Below, piece by piece: positions 9,334 through 17,730 of a stretch of 44,620 nt of DNA; the first letter of the stretch is position 1; each line of letters begins with the position of its first letter. The notes under the pieces were generated by a model. That model was not told the DNA's origin. It worked only from the letters and a program-made list of their open reading frames with translations, and ran no database searches. The stretch is from JAZKIX01 sp040384645 (GTDB lineage Bacteria > Pseudomonadota > Gammaproteobacteria > Burkholderiales > Burkholderiaceae_D). Location: the NCBI GenBank assembly GCA_040384645.1, contig JAZKIX010000049.1, positions 1 to 44,620 of the forward strand, in the 5' to 3' direction. A program made the translations under genes and the position numbers.

Positions 9334-12300
9334 TTACTCCAGAGTCGGTTCCGTAATNNNNNNNNNNTTTGGCGTTGCAGCATCGACGCGGTTAAAGCTT
9401 GGCTTCTTGAGGGTGCCGGCCACTTCAAAATTGGCGCCATCCTTGCGCACTGCCGAGGCAAGATCAATCGAGAAACGACCGCTCAAGCGAGAATCGGCCC
9501 GCATATCCGCATTGCCATCGGTCGATAAAGCACCCGCGCCCAAATGGACGCCGCGCAATTGCACGCTGGCGCCATCGTAACCAAAACCGCCTGAAAATTC
9601 GGAAAATGCTGATTTGCCGCTGCTATTGGGGGTTCGCAAGAAAGCGGCCAAGTCGATCCCTAGCAAGACGCCGTCTTTAATCGAAAAATTGCCGCGTACC
9701 CGTGGGCTTTGTAGCAATTTGTCCGGGATTTTGGATTGAAAACCATAAATTGCCCGGCCACTCAGTTTGCCGCCTTTAACCAAGTCCGGCGCCAGTTTGG
9801 CCGGATCGATTTGAATCGCGATCACTTCGCCGCTCAAGCTCCAGGTCGGACCCCATTTCAGTTTGGCACTGCCGCTGATATTGCCTTCCAGCACGGCGCT
9901 GCTGAATTTCGACAATGAGAGCTCATTGCGGCTAACCGTTCCGGTGGCGTTGAAGCTGGGCAACGACCATTTGGCGCCCATTGGCAAATTAAAGGTACTG
10001 GCGCGCAGATCAATTTGCACAGCCTTGTCTTTGGGCTGCAATTCGACGTGCAATCCTTGGGTACTGCTATCGAGGATGATTTTTTTCCATGCGCCTTCTT
10101 CGTCGATATCGGCCGTGGCATCGAAACCAGGCAAGGTCAGGTTCTTGTAATCGAACTTGATATTACTGGCCGAGACACGATTGAATACCAGATCCGGTGT
10201 TTGTGCTTTGCCAAACATAATCCAGCCTAAGCCTTCTTCGTTGAGTACTGGATCAGTGAAATCGACCGAGCGGAACGCCACTTTATCGCTGAACAAGGTG
10301 CCTAGCGCGAAGGTGGCGTCAACTTTGGGCACGCGGATTTGGCCCTCGCTACCGATTGCGATGCCTTCCATATGCCAATGCGGTTGCGGCAGCAGGACCA
10401 GCTGCATTTTGGCGATTTTTACCGGTTGCTGGAACTGCTTCGATAAGCTGGCCTGGAACATTGCCAATTGCGGTTCGAACGACAGCATGGGCACGATCAA
10501 GAGCGCGGTGATTGCCAATACAAATAACAGCACCGCCACCGGCTTGGCATAGCTGATTGAGCGGCGATAGCGCTTGGCAGCTTTATTGGCGGCCGCGGCT
10601 TCGACCAAGAATTTTTCGGGCTTGCCGGACGGCGCATGGTCTTGCACCTCGTCGTCACTGATGGCAGCCTGTTGGCTGTCTGCTTGCGACTGATCGGGGC
10701 GCAATTCCGGCTCTTGCCGCTCCTTGTCTTCGGCTTCCTGACGTGCGCGCTGCTCGGCTTTGCGCCGGGCTAATTTTTTGGCTTGATAGCGGGTCTGGGT
10801 TTCCGTTTCCAGGCGCGACTTGTCTTTGGCCCGGCTGGCACGTTGTCGGGTGTTCAGTTGCGAATTGCCAGAGTCGTTATCCGTATCGCCAGACTGACCG
10901 TCTTTTTCTTTCTTGCGCTCGTTTAGCTTGTCTGTTTCTTTTTGAATCAGGCGCTGTTTTTCACGCTTGGCTTTTTCTTCTGCATCTTGTCGTGCGAACG
11001 CGGCGTCGGCCACCGCACGCGCTGCCAAGGCTTGCTGGACTTGGGCCTCGGCTTCCAGCCTGGCTTTGGCCTCGGCTTCTTGCTGCGCCAATTCGGCGGN
11101 NNNNNNNNNGGCGGCGACTCGACGGGCTTTTTCTTCAGCTTCGCGCTGCGCCTGTTCTGCTGCCAGCCGCGCCCGCTCTTCATTGTCTTTTCTAATTTGC
11201 GCTTCTGCTGCACGTTTCGCGGCTTCTTCCGCGTTTTTCTTGGCCTGTGCTTCTTGCGCGCGGCGGGCTTCTTCCTCGGCTTGCTGGCGCGCCAATTCGG
11301 CCGCACGTCGCTCCGCTTCACGCATGAGCGCTGCTTCGGCGGCTAGCCTGGCAGCTTCTTCGGCGCGTTTTTTCGCCTCGGCTTCGACCGCGCGGCGCGC
11401 TTTGTCTACCTCGGCCTGGCGGTCGTATTCCTCTTGTTCTTGCCTTACTCTTTCCGCTATCTCGCGCCGTTCTTGCGCATCGCGGCGGCGGCGTTCTTGC
11501 TCGGCGTCGCGGCGGGCGCGTTCTCCTGCCTGCTTATTGGCTCTTTCTTCGGCTTCAAGCCGTTCTTTTTCGTCGGCTTCTTGTTTGGCAAGAGCGTCAG
11601 CTGCACGTTTGGCTTCAATCCGCGCTTCGCGGCGCATCCGTTCTTCGGCCAACTTTTGCGTTTCAGCGTCTTGCCGCGCTTGTTCTTCGGCTTCTTTCTT
11701 GGCTAGCTCTTCGGCTTTGCGCAGGGTTTTTTCTTCGGCGTCGCGTTTGGCGCGTTCATCGGCTTCGCGCCGGATTTGCTCTTGTTCTTTGCGCAGCGCT
11801 TGCTCGGCGGCGACCCGTTGCGCATGTTCTTCTGCATCTTTGCGGGCGCGTTCTTCGGCGTCGCGTTTGGCTTGTTCCGCTGCGTCCTTGCGCGCCTGGG
11901 CTTGCGCCTCCAGTCGGATGCGCTCTTCCGCCGCGTGTTTGGCCGCCGCTTCCAACAAGGCTTTTGCTTCTATTTCGCGATTTCGAACTGCTTCGGCGCT
12001 GCGCTTGGCTTTTTCTTCTGCATCTGCCTTGGCTTGCAATTCAGCGGTGCGGCGTGCCAATTCTTCGGCCGTTTTTTTAGCTTCGGCTTCGAGTCTTGCC
12101 TTTTCATCGGCAATTTTCTTGGCTTCGGCAACACGTTGCGCTTGTTGTTCCGCGTCGCGCCGCGCCTGCTCTTCGGCTTGGCGTTTGGCTAATTCTTCAG
12201 CTGCCTTTTTGGCGTCGGCTTCGATGCGGGCTTTTTCTTCCGCGGCTTTTTTAGCCTGGGCTTCTGCTTCCAACCGGGCTTTTTCGGCGGCGGCACGCTG

Positions 12301-13779
12301 GTCTTGTTCTTCGGCTTGGCGGCGGGCTAGTTCTTCTGCGGCTTTCTTGGCTTCTGCGGCGCGTTGAGCTTGCTGCTCTGCTTCACGTTGCGCCTGTGCT
12401 TCGGCTTGGCGCTTGGATAGGGCTTCAGCGGCTTGCTTGGCTTGGGCTTCTGCTTCTAAACGGGCTTTTTCTGCGGCATCGCGTTGCGCCCGTTCTTCTG
12501 CCTGGCGCCGGGCAAATTCTTCTGCGGCCTTTTTGGCTTCGGCGTCGATGCGCGCCTTTTCGTCCGCAGCTTTTTTAGCCTGGGCTTCCGCTTCCAGCCG
12601 GGCTTTTTCGGCGGCGGCACGTTGTGCTTGCTCTTCGGCCTGGCGTCTGGCCAATTCGTCAGCGGCTTTTTTTGCTTCCAGTGCGCGTTGCACCACAAGC
12701 TCTGCCTCGCGTCGCGCTTGCTCCTGCGCATGACGCCGGTCTAATTCGTCAGCCGCTTTTTTGGCTTCGGCCTCGATACGCGCTTGTTCCTCGGCGACCT
12801 TTTTTGCCCGCATTTCGGAATCGCGCCTGGCTTTTTCGGTGGCATCGCGCAGGGCTTGTTCTGCCGCAGCTTTTTTAGCTTCCGCTTCTAAGCGTCCTTT
12901 ATCCTGGGCGTCTTTTTGGGCTTGGAGTTCGGCGTCGCGCCGGGCGCGTTCATCGGCTAATTTTTTTGCGCTGGCTTCGGCCACCAGTCGCGCCAGCTTT
13001 TCTGCATCTTTTTTAGCTTGTTCTTCGGCTAGTCGTTTTACATTGGCATCGCTCTCGACACGCGCCTTGTCGTCGGCAGCTTTTTTGGCTTGCGCTTCCT
13101 GCCGCGCCCGCGTCTCTGCTTCCAGTTTCGCCTGCGCTGTAGCGGCTGCCTTGGCTTGCGCGTCGGCATCGCGTTTCAATTTTTCTTCGGCATCGCGCCG
13201 GCTTTGTTCTTCGACTTTACGTTTGGAAATTTCCAGCGCTTCAGCTAGCAGGCGCTCTTCTTCGCGTCGGGTGTGGGCGTCTGCTTCGGCTTTTGCCCTT
13301 GCTGCGTTTTCTGCTTTTTCCTTGGCGCGCGCGGCTTGCTCACTGCGCATGGCTTCGTCGGCGCGGGCTTTTTGCGCCGCGGCCTTCTCGGCGGGACTTT
13401 CTATTTTTACTTCAACCACGGCAGGTTTTACCTCAACCGGCTCGTCAATCGGGGCGGCCTGCGCCCGCAGAAAGGCGCCCATGGTGACCATGGTCATCGG
13501 GTCAAGTGGCGCAAACACGCTTGCCAGATCGTCTTCTTCTTCTACTTCGACTACCAGTTGGGTGCCAAACTCACGGATATATTCGCCTTGTTGCAACTGT
13601 TCCAGAGCAGAGTGCAACTTTCGTTCGGCGATGTTGAGATTTTCGCGTAATTGTTCGACTGAGGCTTTGCCGTCGATTTCTTTCAGGATGGCGCGGTTTT
13701 CACGCGACAAAACCTTGGTTTTCCCGACCGCTTCCCCTAAGCCTTTCGCAGTTTTGGTAAAAATGGATCTGTTATTCAT
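9334..13779 (-). CDS. Giant coiled-coil protein with single membrane helix and AsmA-like periplasmic domain
   Basis: About 1481 residues. Residues 1-120 form a small domain (KTAKGLGEAVGKTKVLSRE, then a helix-rich part resembling a winged-helix fold). Residues about 130-1010 are almost pure Ala/Glu/Lys/Arg/Gln coiled coil built from variants of AKKAAEELARRQAEEQ. One transmembrane helix (PVAVLLFVLAITALLIVPML) is near 1078-1100. The last 380 residues resemble AsmA-family proteins (QPVKIAKMQLVLLPQPHWHMEGIAIG; later GNFSIKDGVLLGIDLAAFLR). N runs lie inside the coil (11100) and just before the stop (9358). The coil frame is consistent on both sides; the last seven residues (ITEPTLE) depend on the gap length. 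AsmA proteins affect the envelope and lipid traffic; the coil would be cytoplasmic. The role is unknown. Confidence 0.8.
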   Translation of the reverse strand: MNNRSIFTKTAKGLGEAVGKTKVLSRENRAILKEIDGKASVEQLRENLNIAERKLHSALEQLQQGEYIREFGTQLVVEVEEEDDLASVFAPLDPMTMVTMGAFLRAQAAPIDEPVEVKPAVVEVKIESPAEKAAAQKARADEAMRSEQAARAKEKAENAARAKAEADAHTRREEERLLAEALEISKRKVEEQSRRDAEEKLKRDADAQAKAAATAQAKLEAETRARQEAQAKKAADDKARVESDANVKRLAEEQAKKDAEKLARLVAEASAKKLADERARRDAELQAQKDAQDKGRLEAEAKKAAAEQALRDATEKARRDSEMRAKKVAEEQARIEAEAKKAADELDRRHAQEQARREAELVVQRALEAKKAADELARRQAEEQAQRAAAEKARLEAEAQAKKAADEKARIDAEAKKAAEEFARRQAEERAQRDAAEKARLEAEAQAKQAAEALSKRQAEAQAQREAEQQAQRAAEAKKAAEELARRQAEEQDQRAAAEKARLEAEAQAKKAAEEKARIEADAKKAAEELAKRQAEEQARRDAEQQAQRVAEAKKIADEKARLEAEAKKTAEELARRTAELQAKADAEEKAKRSAEAVRNREIEAKALLEAAAKHAAEERIRLEAQAQARKDAAEQAKRDAEERARKDAEEHAQRVAAEQALRKEQEQIRREADERAKRDAEEKTLRKAEELAKKEAEEQARQDAETQKLAEERMRREARIEAKRAADALAKQEADEKERLEAEERANKQAGERARRDAEQERRRRDAQERREIAERVRQEQEEYDRQAEVDKARRAVEAEAKKRAEEAARLAAEAALMREAERRAAELARQQAEEEARRAQEAQAKKNAEEAAKRAAEAQIRKDNEERARLAAEQAQREAEEKARRVAAXXXXAELAQQEAEAKARLEAEAQVQQALAARAVADAAFARQDAEEKAKREKQRLIQKETDKLNERKKEKDGQSGDTDNDSGNSQLNTRQRASRAKDKSRLETETQTRYQAKKLARRKAEQRARQEAEDKERQEPELRPDQSQADSQQAAISDDEVQDHAPSGKPEKFLVEAAAANKAAKRYRRSISYAKPVAVLLFVLAITALLIVPMLSFEPQLAMFQASLSKQFQQPVKIAKMQLVLLPQPHWHMEGIAIGSEGQIRVPKVDATFALGTLFSDKVAFRSVDFTDPVLNEEGLGWIMFGKAQTPDLVFNRVSASNIKFDYKNLTLPGFDATADIDEEGAWKKIILDSSTQGLHVELQPKDKAVQIDLRASTFNLPMGAKWSLPSFNATGTVSRNELSLSKFSSAVLEGNISGSAKLKWGPTWSLSGEVIAIQIDPAKLAPDLVKGGKLSGRAIYGFQSKIPDKLLQSPRVRGNFSIKDGVLLGIDLAAFLRTPNSSGKSAFSEFSGGFGYDGASVQLRGVHLGAGALSTDGNADMRADSRLSGRFSIDLASAVRKDGANFEVAGTLKKPSFNRVDAATPXXXXITEPTLE

Positions 13780-13842
13780 ACAGTCTCAGTGGAAGAGTGC
13801 GTTGCCAGGCACCTTTGGTCGAATTCGAGCGAACGAACGCTA

Positions 13843-13871
13843 GTATTAGAGGTGCAGCAAATTTCTGTCAA
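13843..13871 (-). promoter_or_regulatory. Candidate sigma-70 promoter for the coiled-coil/AsmA gene
   Basis: On the minus strand a perfect -35 box TTGACA (13871-13866) is followed after 17 bases by TAATAC (13848-13843), a modest -10. This lies about 64 bases before the ATG at 13779. Two further TTGAC boxes lie upstream, near 13930 and 13915. Prediction by pattern only. Confidence 0.4.
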
Positions 13872-14014
13872 GCATCGCTTTTCATTGTCGATGCAAACCG
13901 ACAAATTTAGTCAAGCCGATAATTGTCAAGAAAGGTTAAATTGATGTTGATTCTAGCCTGACGGCATGCCAATGCCAGCGAGAAAAGTAGCGTCAGGAAA
14001 CTATCCTACGCTCA

Positions 14015-14096
14015 GATTGGGGAGTATAGGCCGATTTAATGCTTCTCCCGCTCGTCAATGTTGGGTTGCAAAAATTACTCTACCCAGTATTATTTT
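14015..14096 (-). repeat. Intergenic hairpin repeat, copy G
   Basis: Read on the minus strand: AAAATAATACTGGG...AGTAATTTTT, then CCCAACATTG, the box GAGCGGGAG, and GGCCTATACTCCCC. GGGAG pairs with CTCCC in the second stem. It is the most diverged copy in the central box (GAGCGGG instead of GTGCGGG). Confidence 0.75.
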
Positions 14097-14234
14097 TGTC
14101 GGATTGGATAGAGCGGCGTGTAACGCTCCTGCCAAGCAAATACAAGAAAATTATTTTGAACCTGACGAGCAAAATGCGGAATATGCGTTGATGTGCTTTA
14201 TTGGCAATTGATTTGATTTTGAATGGAGAAAGCA

Positions 14235-14663
14235 ATGATTGATTGGGCTCACTTCACCCCTTGGCATTCGTTAGCCGGTGGGTTACTGATAGGCGCCGCG
14301 ACCGCGGCGTTGTTGTTGTTAAACGGCAAGATTGCTGGCATCAGCGGTATCGTCGGCGGTCTGTTGCGACCGTCCGCAGGCGATATCGGCTGGCGTATTG
14401 CGTTTTTGTCGGGCTTGATCGGCGCACCTTTGGCTTATAGCCTGATTGCGGCTTTGCCGACGGCGCAGGTCGATGCCGATACTGTCACTCTAGTAATGGC
14501 TGGCTTGTGCGTTGGTGTCGGTACCCGTGTCGGTTCGGGCTGTACCAGCGGTCACGGCGTGTGCGGCGTGTCGCGATTGTCACCACGCTCGATTATTGCC
14601 ACCCTTGTTTTTATGCTGGCCGGTGGTACAACCGTGTTCGGCATGCGCCATTGGTTAACTTGA
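14235..14663 (+). CDS. YeeE/YedE family membrane protein (sulfur-compound transport), first half
   Basis: A 142-residue hydrophobic protein with about four membrane helices. The family motif is GCTSGHGVCGVSRLSPRS near residues 100-117. YeeE/YedE proteins import thiosulfate or related sulfur species. In this short form two genes each encode half of the usual transporter. I chose ATG 14235 because GGAG sits at 14225-14228, six bases upstream; an ATG at 14223 overlaps that SD. The second half follows after 9 bp. Confidence 0.85.
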   Translation: MIDWAHFTPWHSLAGGLLIGAATAALLLLNGKIAGISGIVGGLLRPSAGDIGWRIAFLSGLIGAPLAYSLIAALPTAQVDADTVTLVMAGLCVGVGTRVGSGCTSGHGVCGVSRLSPRSIIATLVFMLAGGTTVFGMRHWLT

Positions 14664-14672
14664 GGAGCGCGT

Positions 14673-15119
14673 ATGCATATCATCCAATTTGCAACGGCTT
14701 TGATGGCAGGACTGCTATTTGGCTTGGGTTTGATTGTGTCGGGCATGACCGATCCGTCGAAAGTGATTGGGTTTCTTGACTTGTTCGGCGACTGGAATCC
14801 TTCACTTCTTTTTGTCATGGTTGGCGCAATTCTGGTCGCGGCATATGCATTTCGCTTTACGGCAAAACGTTCACAGGCGCTGCTTGGCGGTCCGATCAGC
14901 TTGCCGACTGCACACCAGATTGACCGGCGCCTTGTGTTGGGCGCGCTGCTCTTTGGCATCGGTTGGGGACTGGCGGGATACTGTCCCGGTCCAGCCCTGG
15001 TATCGCTGACAACAGGTGGCAGCAAGCCTTGGATTTTTACACTGGCGATGTTGGCGGGCATGGGCATTTTTGAAGTTGGCGACCGATTGTTGCGAACGGC
15101 TCCAAAAAAAGCTGCATGA
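14673..15119 (+). CDS. YeeE/YedE family membrane protein (DUF6691-type), second half
   Basis: A 148-residue membrane protein with about four helices. Motifs GLIVSGMTDPSKVIGFLD near the N terminus and GWGLAGYCPGPALV near residues 104-117 mark the partner half of the two-gene YeeE/YedE transporter. The Cys in GYCPGP is the conserved sulfur-handling residue of the family. A GAGG-type SD lies just before the ATG. Together with 14235-14663 it likely forms one sulfur-compound channel. No sulfur oxidation genes or BigR-type repressor are next to it. Confidence 0.85.
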   Translation: MHIIQFATALMAGLLFGLGLIVSGMTDPSKVIGFLDLFGDWNPSLLFVMVGAILVAAYAFRFTAKRSQALLGGPISLPTAHQIDRRLVLGALLFGIGWGLAGYCPGPALVSLTTGGSKPWIFTLAMLAGMGIFEVGDRLLRTAPKKAA

Positions 15120-15172
15120 AATTTTATGCGGGCCGGTGCACGTGAAGCTGGGTATGTGATAGGGCAAGCGCT

Positions 15173-16171
15173 TCAAGTTTTTGCCGGATTTCTAACCGCT
15201 GCACACGACACCTGATCGATCGCTTCAAAGATATCGTCGAATGCCAATTGAAGTGTGCGTATCTCATTCTCGGGATCGCGTGTCGCGTGACCACGGGCAG
15301 GCAAACCGGGCACGGACTGATCTTGCAGTTTGCGTTGTTCGCCGCTCGCGTGTGCCACTGGTTGCGCCACCGCTTTTACCATTGCTTGCGCCATTTTTAT
15401 GACTGACATGCCGCTTGTATTTAGGTGGCTAATGCCAGCAAAAAGTGCGTATGCGGTTACCTTGAGTGGTTCAAGGATCAGGTAGCCATTGAGCGTAATT
15501 GCCTGTTGCACCACAATGCTTTCCAGAGTCCGCACAGATGCAACCAGCGCTTCCTGTTGCAGCGCCCGGGCGCGGCTGGGATCGTCTAATGCAAGGCTCG
15601 GCAATAGGGCCTCGAGTTTTTCTTGTAAAAATGTAGCCAGGTACTCTGCCGCTTTCAGCTGACGTAAGATTGCTGCCAATTGGACTTTGCTGTCCTCCAG
15701 ACTGACCAAATCTCGTTCCAGTTCATCTTGGGCTAGCGCCAATTCACGCAATACCTGGTTGATCTTTTTGCCAGCGGATTCAAATTGGCGCAAATAGATG
15801 TCCAGCCGGGAGCGACCTGGAAACAAGCCGAGAATTTTCACCTGTTTTCGCAAATCGCCTTGCCGGGCAGGGTCGAGTCCGTACATGATGGCGCGCAGGC
15901 TGGCGATGGCTAAACAGGCGTGATTGCTATCGTAGTAACGAGATTGTCGTTGCGCGAAAGCTGAATGCAGCCGGGTTGCTTCGACGATTTCCTTGTGGCC
16001 ATGCCGGCCGATGGCGTCGATGGTTGCCTTGAAGTCGCCGTCATGAATATCAACCGTCAATAAAGTCGAAAGCAATCGCGCAACCTGCGCCTCGATCAGG
16101 GCGCGAGACGATTGGTCAAGCTCTGGAATATGAGACGAAGCTGGGGACAAGAGTGGCGGCGGACTAGCCAT
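15173..16171 (-). CDS. TelA-family protein (toxic anion resistance)
   Basis: A 332-residue soluble, mostly helical protein. The central part matches the TelA/KlaA pattern: LRQFESAGKKINQVLREL, then DELERDLVSLEDSKVQL, LKAAEYLATFLQEKLEAL, DPSRARALQQEAL and QQAITLNGYLILEPLK. The family is linked to tellurite and other toxic-anion tolerance, and is often found with XpaC-like proteins. The start is ATG 16171 (MASPPPLLSP), with GAGAG upstream. The longer in-frame extension to 16384 runs into the divergent YiaAB gene and lacks family features. It converges with the YeeE/YedE pair. Confidence 0.75.
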   Translation of the reverse strand: MASPPPLLSPASSHIPELDQSSRALIEAQVARLLSTLLTVDIHDGDFKATIDAIGRHGHKEIVEATRLHSAFAQRQSRYYDSNHACLAIASLRAIMYGLDPARQGDLRKQVKILGLFPGRSRLDIYLRQFESAGKKINQVLRELALAQDELERDLVSLEDSKVQLAAILRQLKAAEYLATFLQEKLEALLPSLALDDPSRARALQQEALVASVRTLESIVVQQAITLNGYLILEPLKVTAYALFAGISHLNTSGMSVIKMAQAMVKAVAQPVAHASGEQRKLQDQSVPGLPARGHATRDPENEIRTLQLAFDDIFEAIDQVSCAAVRNPAKT

Positions 16172-16333
16172 GAAGTCTCTCAAAATAATACTTGATCGGA
16201 AATCGGATTTACTGGCAATGCCAGAGCTTTCAGCATGAGGTGAAATCGCTATACTCACGCCTGGCGATTGCCATTTTTGCATGCACAAGTTTTTCACCGG
16301 CCGCAGCAGAAACCATTTTACAAGGGGAAATAA

Positions 16334-16789
16334 ATGAGTCAGCAGTTTTATGTACGTCGCGATACCAGTACTTGGGTACTTCAAGTCTGGCTCGCATTTG
16401 CTATGTCCTTAATCCTTTGCGGCTACGGCATTTGGAATATGCCTAGCGAAAGTCTGGATCGTGCTTTTTTGGCTACCGGATTTTTCTTTTGCCTGTCAAC
16501 TTGCTTCGCCTTGGCGAAATCGATTCGCGATAATCAAAACGAACAAGTCGACACCGGAAGCTGGCGCATGCAAGTGTGGATTGCATTTTTTATCGCTGTC
16601 GCTTTGACCGCCTGGGGTTTATACCGGATGAAAATCGGCGACTGGGAAAAAGGCTATATGTTGGCAAGCTGGCTGTTCTTGATTTCGTCAACTTTTACGC
16701 TTTCCAAAACTATTCGCGATAATCACGATGCCGATTTATTGGAACAATCCTCGGCGGTGCAAGGTAGCAGCCGTAGCAAGGAACAATAA
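16334..16789 (+). CDS. YiaA/YiaB family inner-membrane protein
   Basis: A 151-residue protein with two copies of the YiaAB two-helix unit. Copy one has VLQVWLAFAMSLILCGYGIW and ends LAKSIRDN. Copy two has MQVWIAFFIAVALTAWGLY and ends LSKTIRDN. Four membrane helices are expected. AAGGGG lies 6 bases before the ATG. It is transcribed away from the TelA gene and toward the XpaC-like gene. Function of the family is unknown. Confidence 0.85.
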   Translation: MSQQFYVRRDTSTWVLQVWLAFAMSLILCGYGIWNMPSESLDRAFLATGFFFCLSTCFALAKSIRDNQNEQVDTGSWRMQVWIAFFIAVALTAWGLYRMKIGDWEKGYMLASWLFLISSTFTLSKTIRDNHDADLLEQSSAVQGSSRSKEQ

Positions 16790-16804
16790 ACGTATTGCTC
16801 ACCA

Positions 16805-17608
16805 TTACAGAAATGTCTTGTGCTCCAAAAAGCGTTTATGCTGTGCAAGCTTTTCTGCATCTGCCTTGACGACTTTCTCATGTAAATGTTTGAGTTTGTC
16901 GGCCATCATGCTGAACTGTTGCAGTAGTAACTGCGTCGGGGTCGCACCTTGGTCCAGCAGTGGGTTATCGCGCTGATCCTGCGGTAGCGCAAAGTAGGGT
17001 GCAGTAGCATCCGGCAAGTAACGCTCGATTACTTGCCGGATAAAAAATATATCTTCGTGACTAAGAATTCCTTCGTCCTTGATCGATGCCATCCGGGGCA
17101 GCAGTCGTGCCAGCGTAGTCTTGATCGATTGCAGTGCATCAATGCCTTCTTGCGGCAATCGGGTTGCCATCTGCATCAGAAAGCCATCGAACTGGATTGC
17201 CAGATCAAGCTCTGAGGCCATGGTTTCTGTAATGCGCCGGATTTGCAAGCGGCCGGTAACCGCGTAGCCCACGGCATATAAAACGCAAGCGGCGAGGGCT
17301 ATAAAAATAAGGTCAGCCGGTATCAGCCACAACAGGCTGGCGCTCAATGCGCAAAGCGATCCGATTAAATTCGGTGACCAATTGGCCAAGATTTTTGATG
17401 AATTTTTGACGTTGCGGCTACCTTGGTTTTTTACTTGCAAGGTCAACGGTGTACCCAGGGTGGATGCTTTATTGGCCAGTGTTACGCGGCGCAAGGCGGT
17501 TTGCGAGACTTCCATCTTGCGGATCGTCATCAATCTTTGCGCTTGGGCATCGCCTGAGCGACCAACCAGGATCAATCCAGATTTATTGCGGGTGGGTGGG
17601 CGGGGCAT
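16805..17608 (-). CDS. Membrane protein, probably XpaC-like (5-bromo-4-chloroindolyl phosphate hydrolysis family)
   Basis: A 267-residue protein. Residues 1-70 are basic and Ser/Thr-rich without clear fold. Two hydrophobic segments follow (LIGSLCALSASLLWLIPADLIFIALAACVLYAVGYA, about residues 83-117, split here only by a short polar turn). The rest is helical, with LSHEDIFFIRQVIERYLPD and YFALP, ending in a coiled coil (MMADKLKHLHEKV). This pattern and the nearness of a TelA gene suggest the XpaC family, whose members often pair with TelA. The assignment is from memory and context. The YiaAB gene on the other strand separates the two. Confidence 0.55.
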   Translation of the reverse strand: MPRPPTRNKSGLILVGRSGDAQAQRLMTIRKMEVSQTALRRVTLANKASTLGTPLTLQVKNQGSRNVKNSSKILANWSPNLIGSLCALSASLLWLIPADLIFIALAACVLYAVGYAVTGRLQIRRITETMASELDLAIQFDGFLMQMATRLPQEGIDALQSIKTTLARLLPRMASIKDEGILSHEDIFFIRQVIERYLPDATAPYFALPQDQRDNPLLDQGATPTQLLLQQFSMMADKLKHLHEKVVKADAEKLAQHKRFLEHKTFL

Positions 17609-17730
17609 TCAAGATTCCATTTGGCGCGCTTGGTAGTCGGCGCATATCTAGTATTGAGATCAATTTAGTCTAAACGCATTTTCGCATTTTGCGACTGTGA
17701 ATGTGGCAACAAAGCATTAGATAATCTTTG

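Larger units (their letters stand above)
13780..14234. other. Intergenic region between divergent genes
   Basis: 455 bp between the divergent coiled-coil/AsmA gene and the YeeE-like gene. It holds the candidate promoter at 13843-13871 and repeat copy G at 14015-14096. An 81-codon frame at 13966-14211 runs through the repeat and has no recognisable protein features, so I treat the region as noncoding. Confidence 0.65.

Noticed and set aside
9174..9357. Alternative 62-residue C-terminal tail for the AsmA protein if the N run at 9358 is deleted
   Set aside because: The tail is Arg/Pro/Cys-rich and shadow-like, and runs into repeat copy A; the short ITEPTLE ending is more plausible.
10967..12367. 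Long plus-strand open frame (466 codons) opposite the coiled coil
   Set aside because: It is Ala/Ser/Arg/Cys-rich with no domain, caused by the repeated codon pattern of the real minus-strand gene; the same holds for the frame at 12761-13843.
13966..14211. 81-codon plus-strand frame upstream of the YeeE-like gene
   Set aside because: It runs through repeat copy G and lacks a good SD or any family resemblance.
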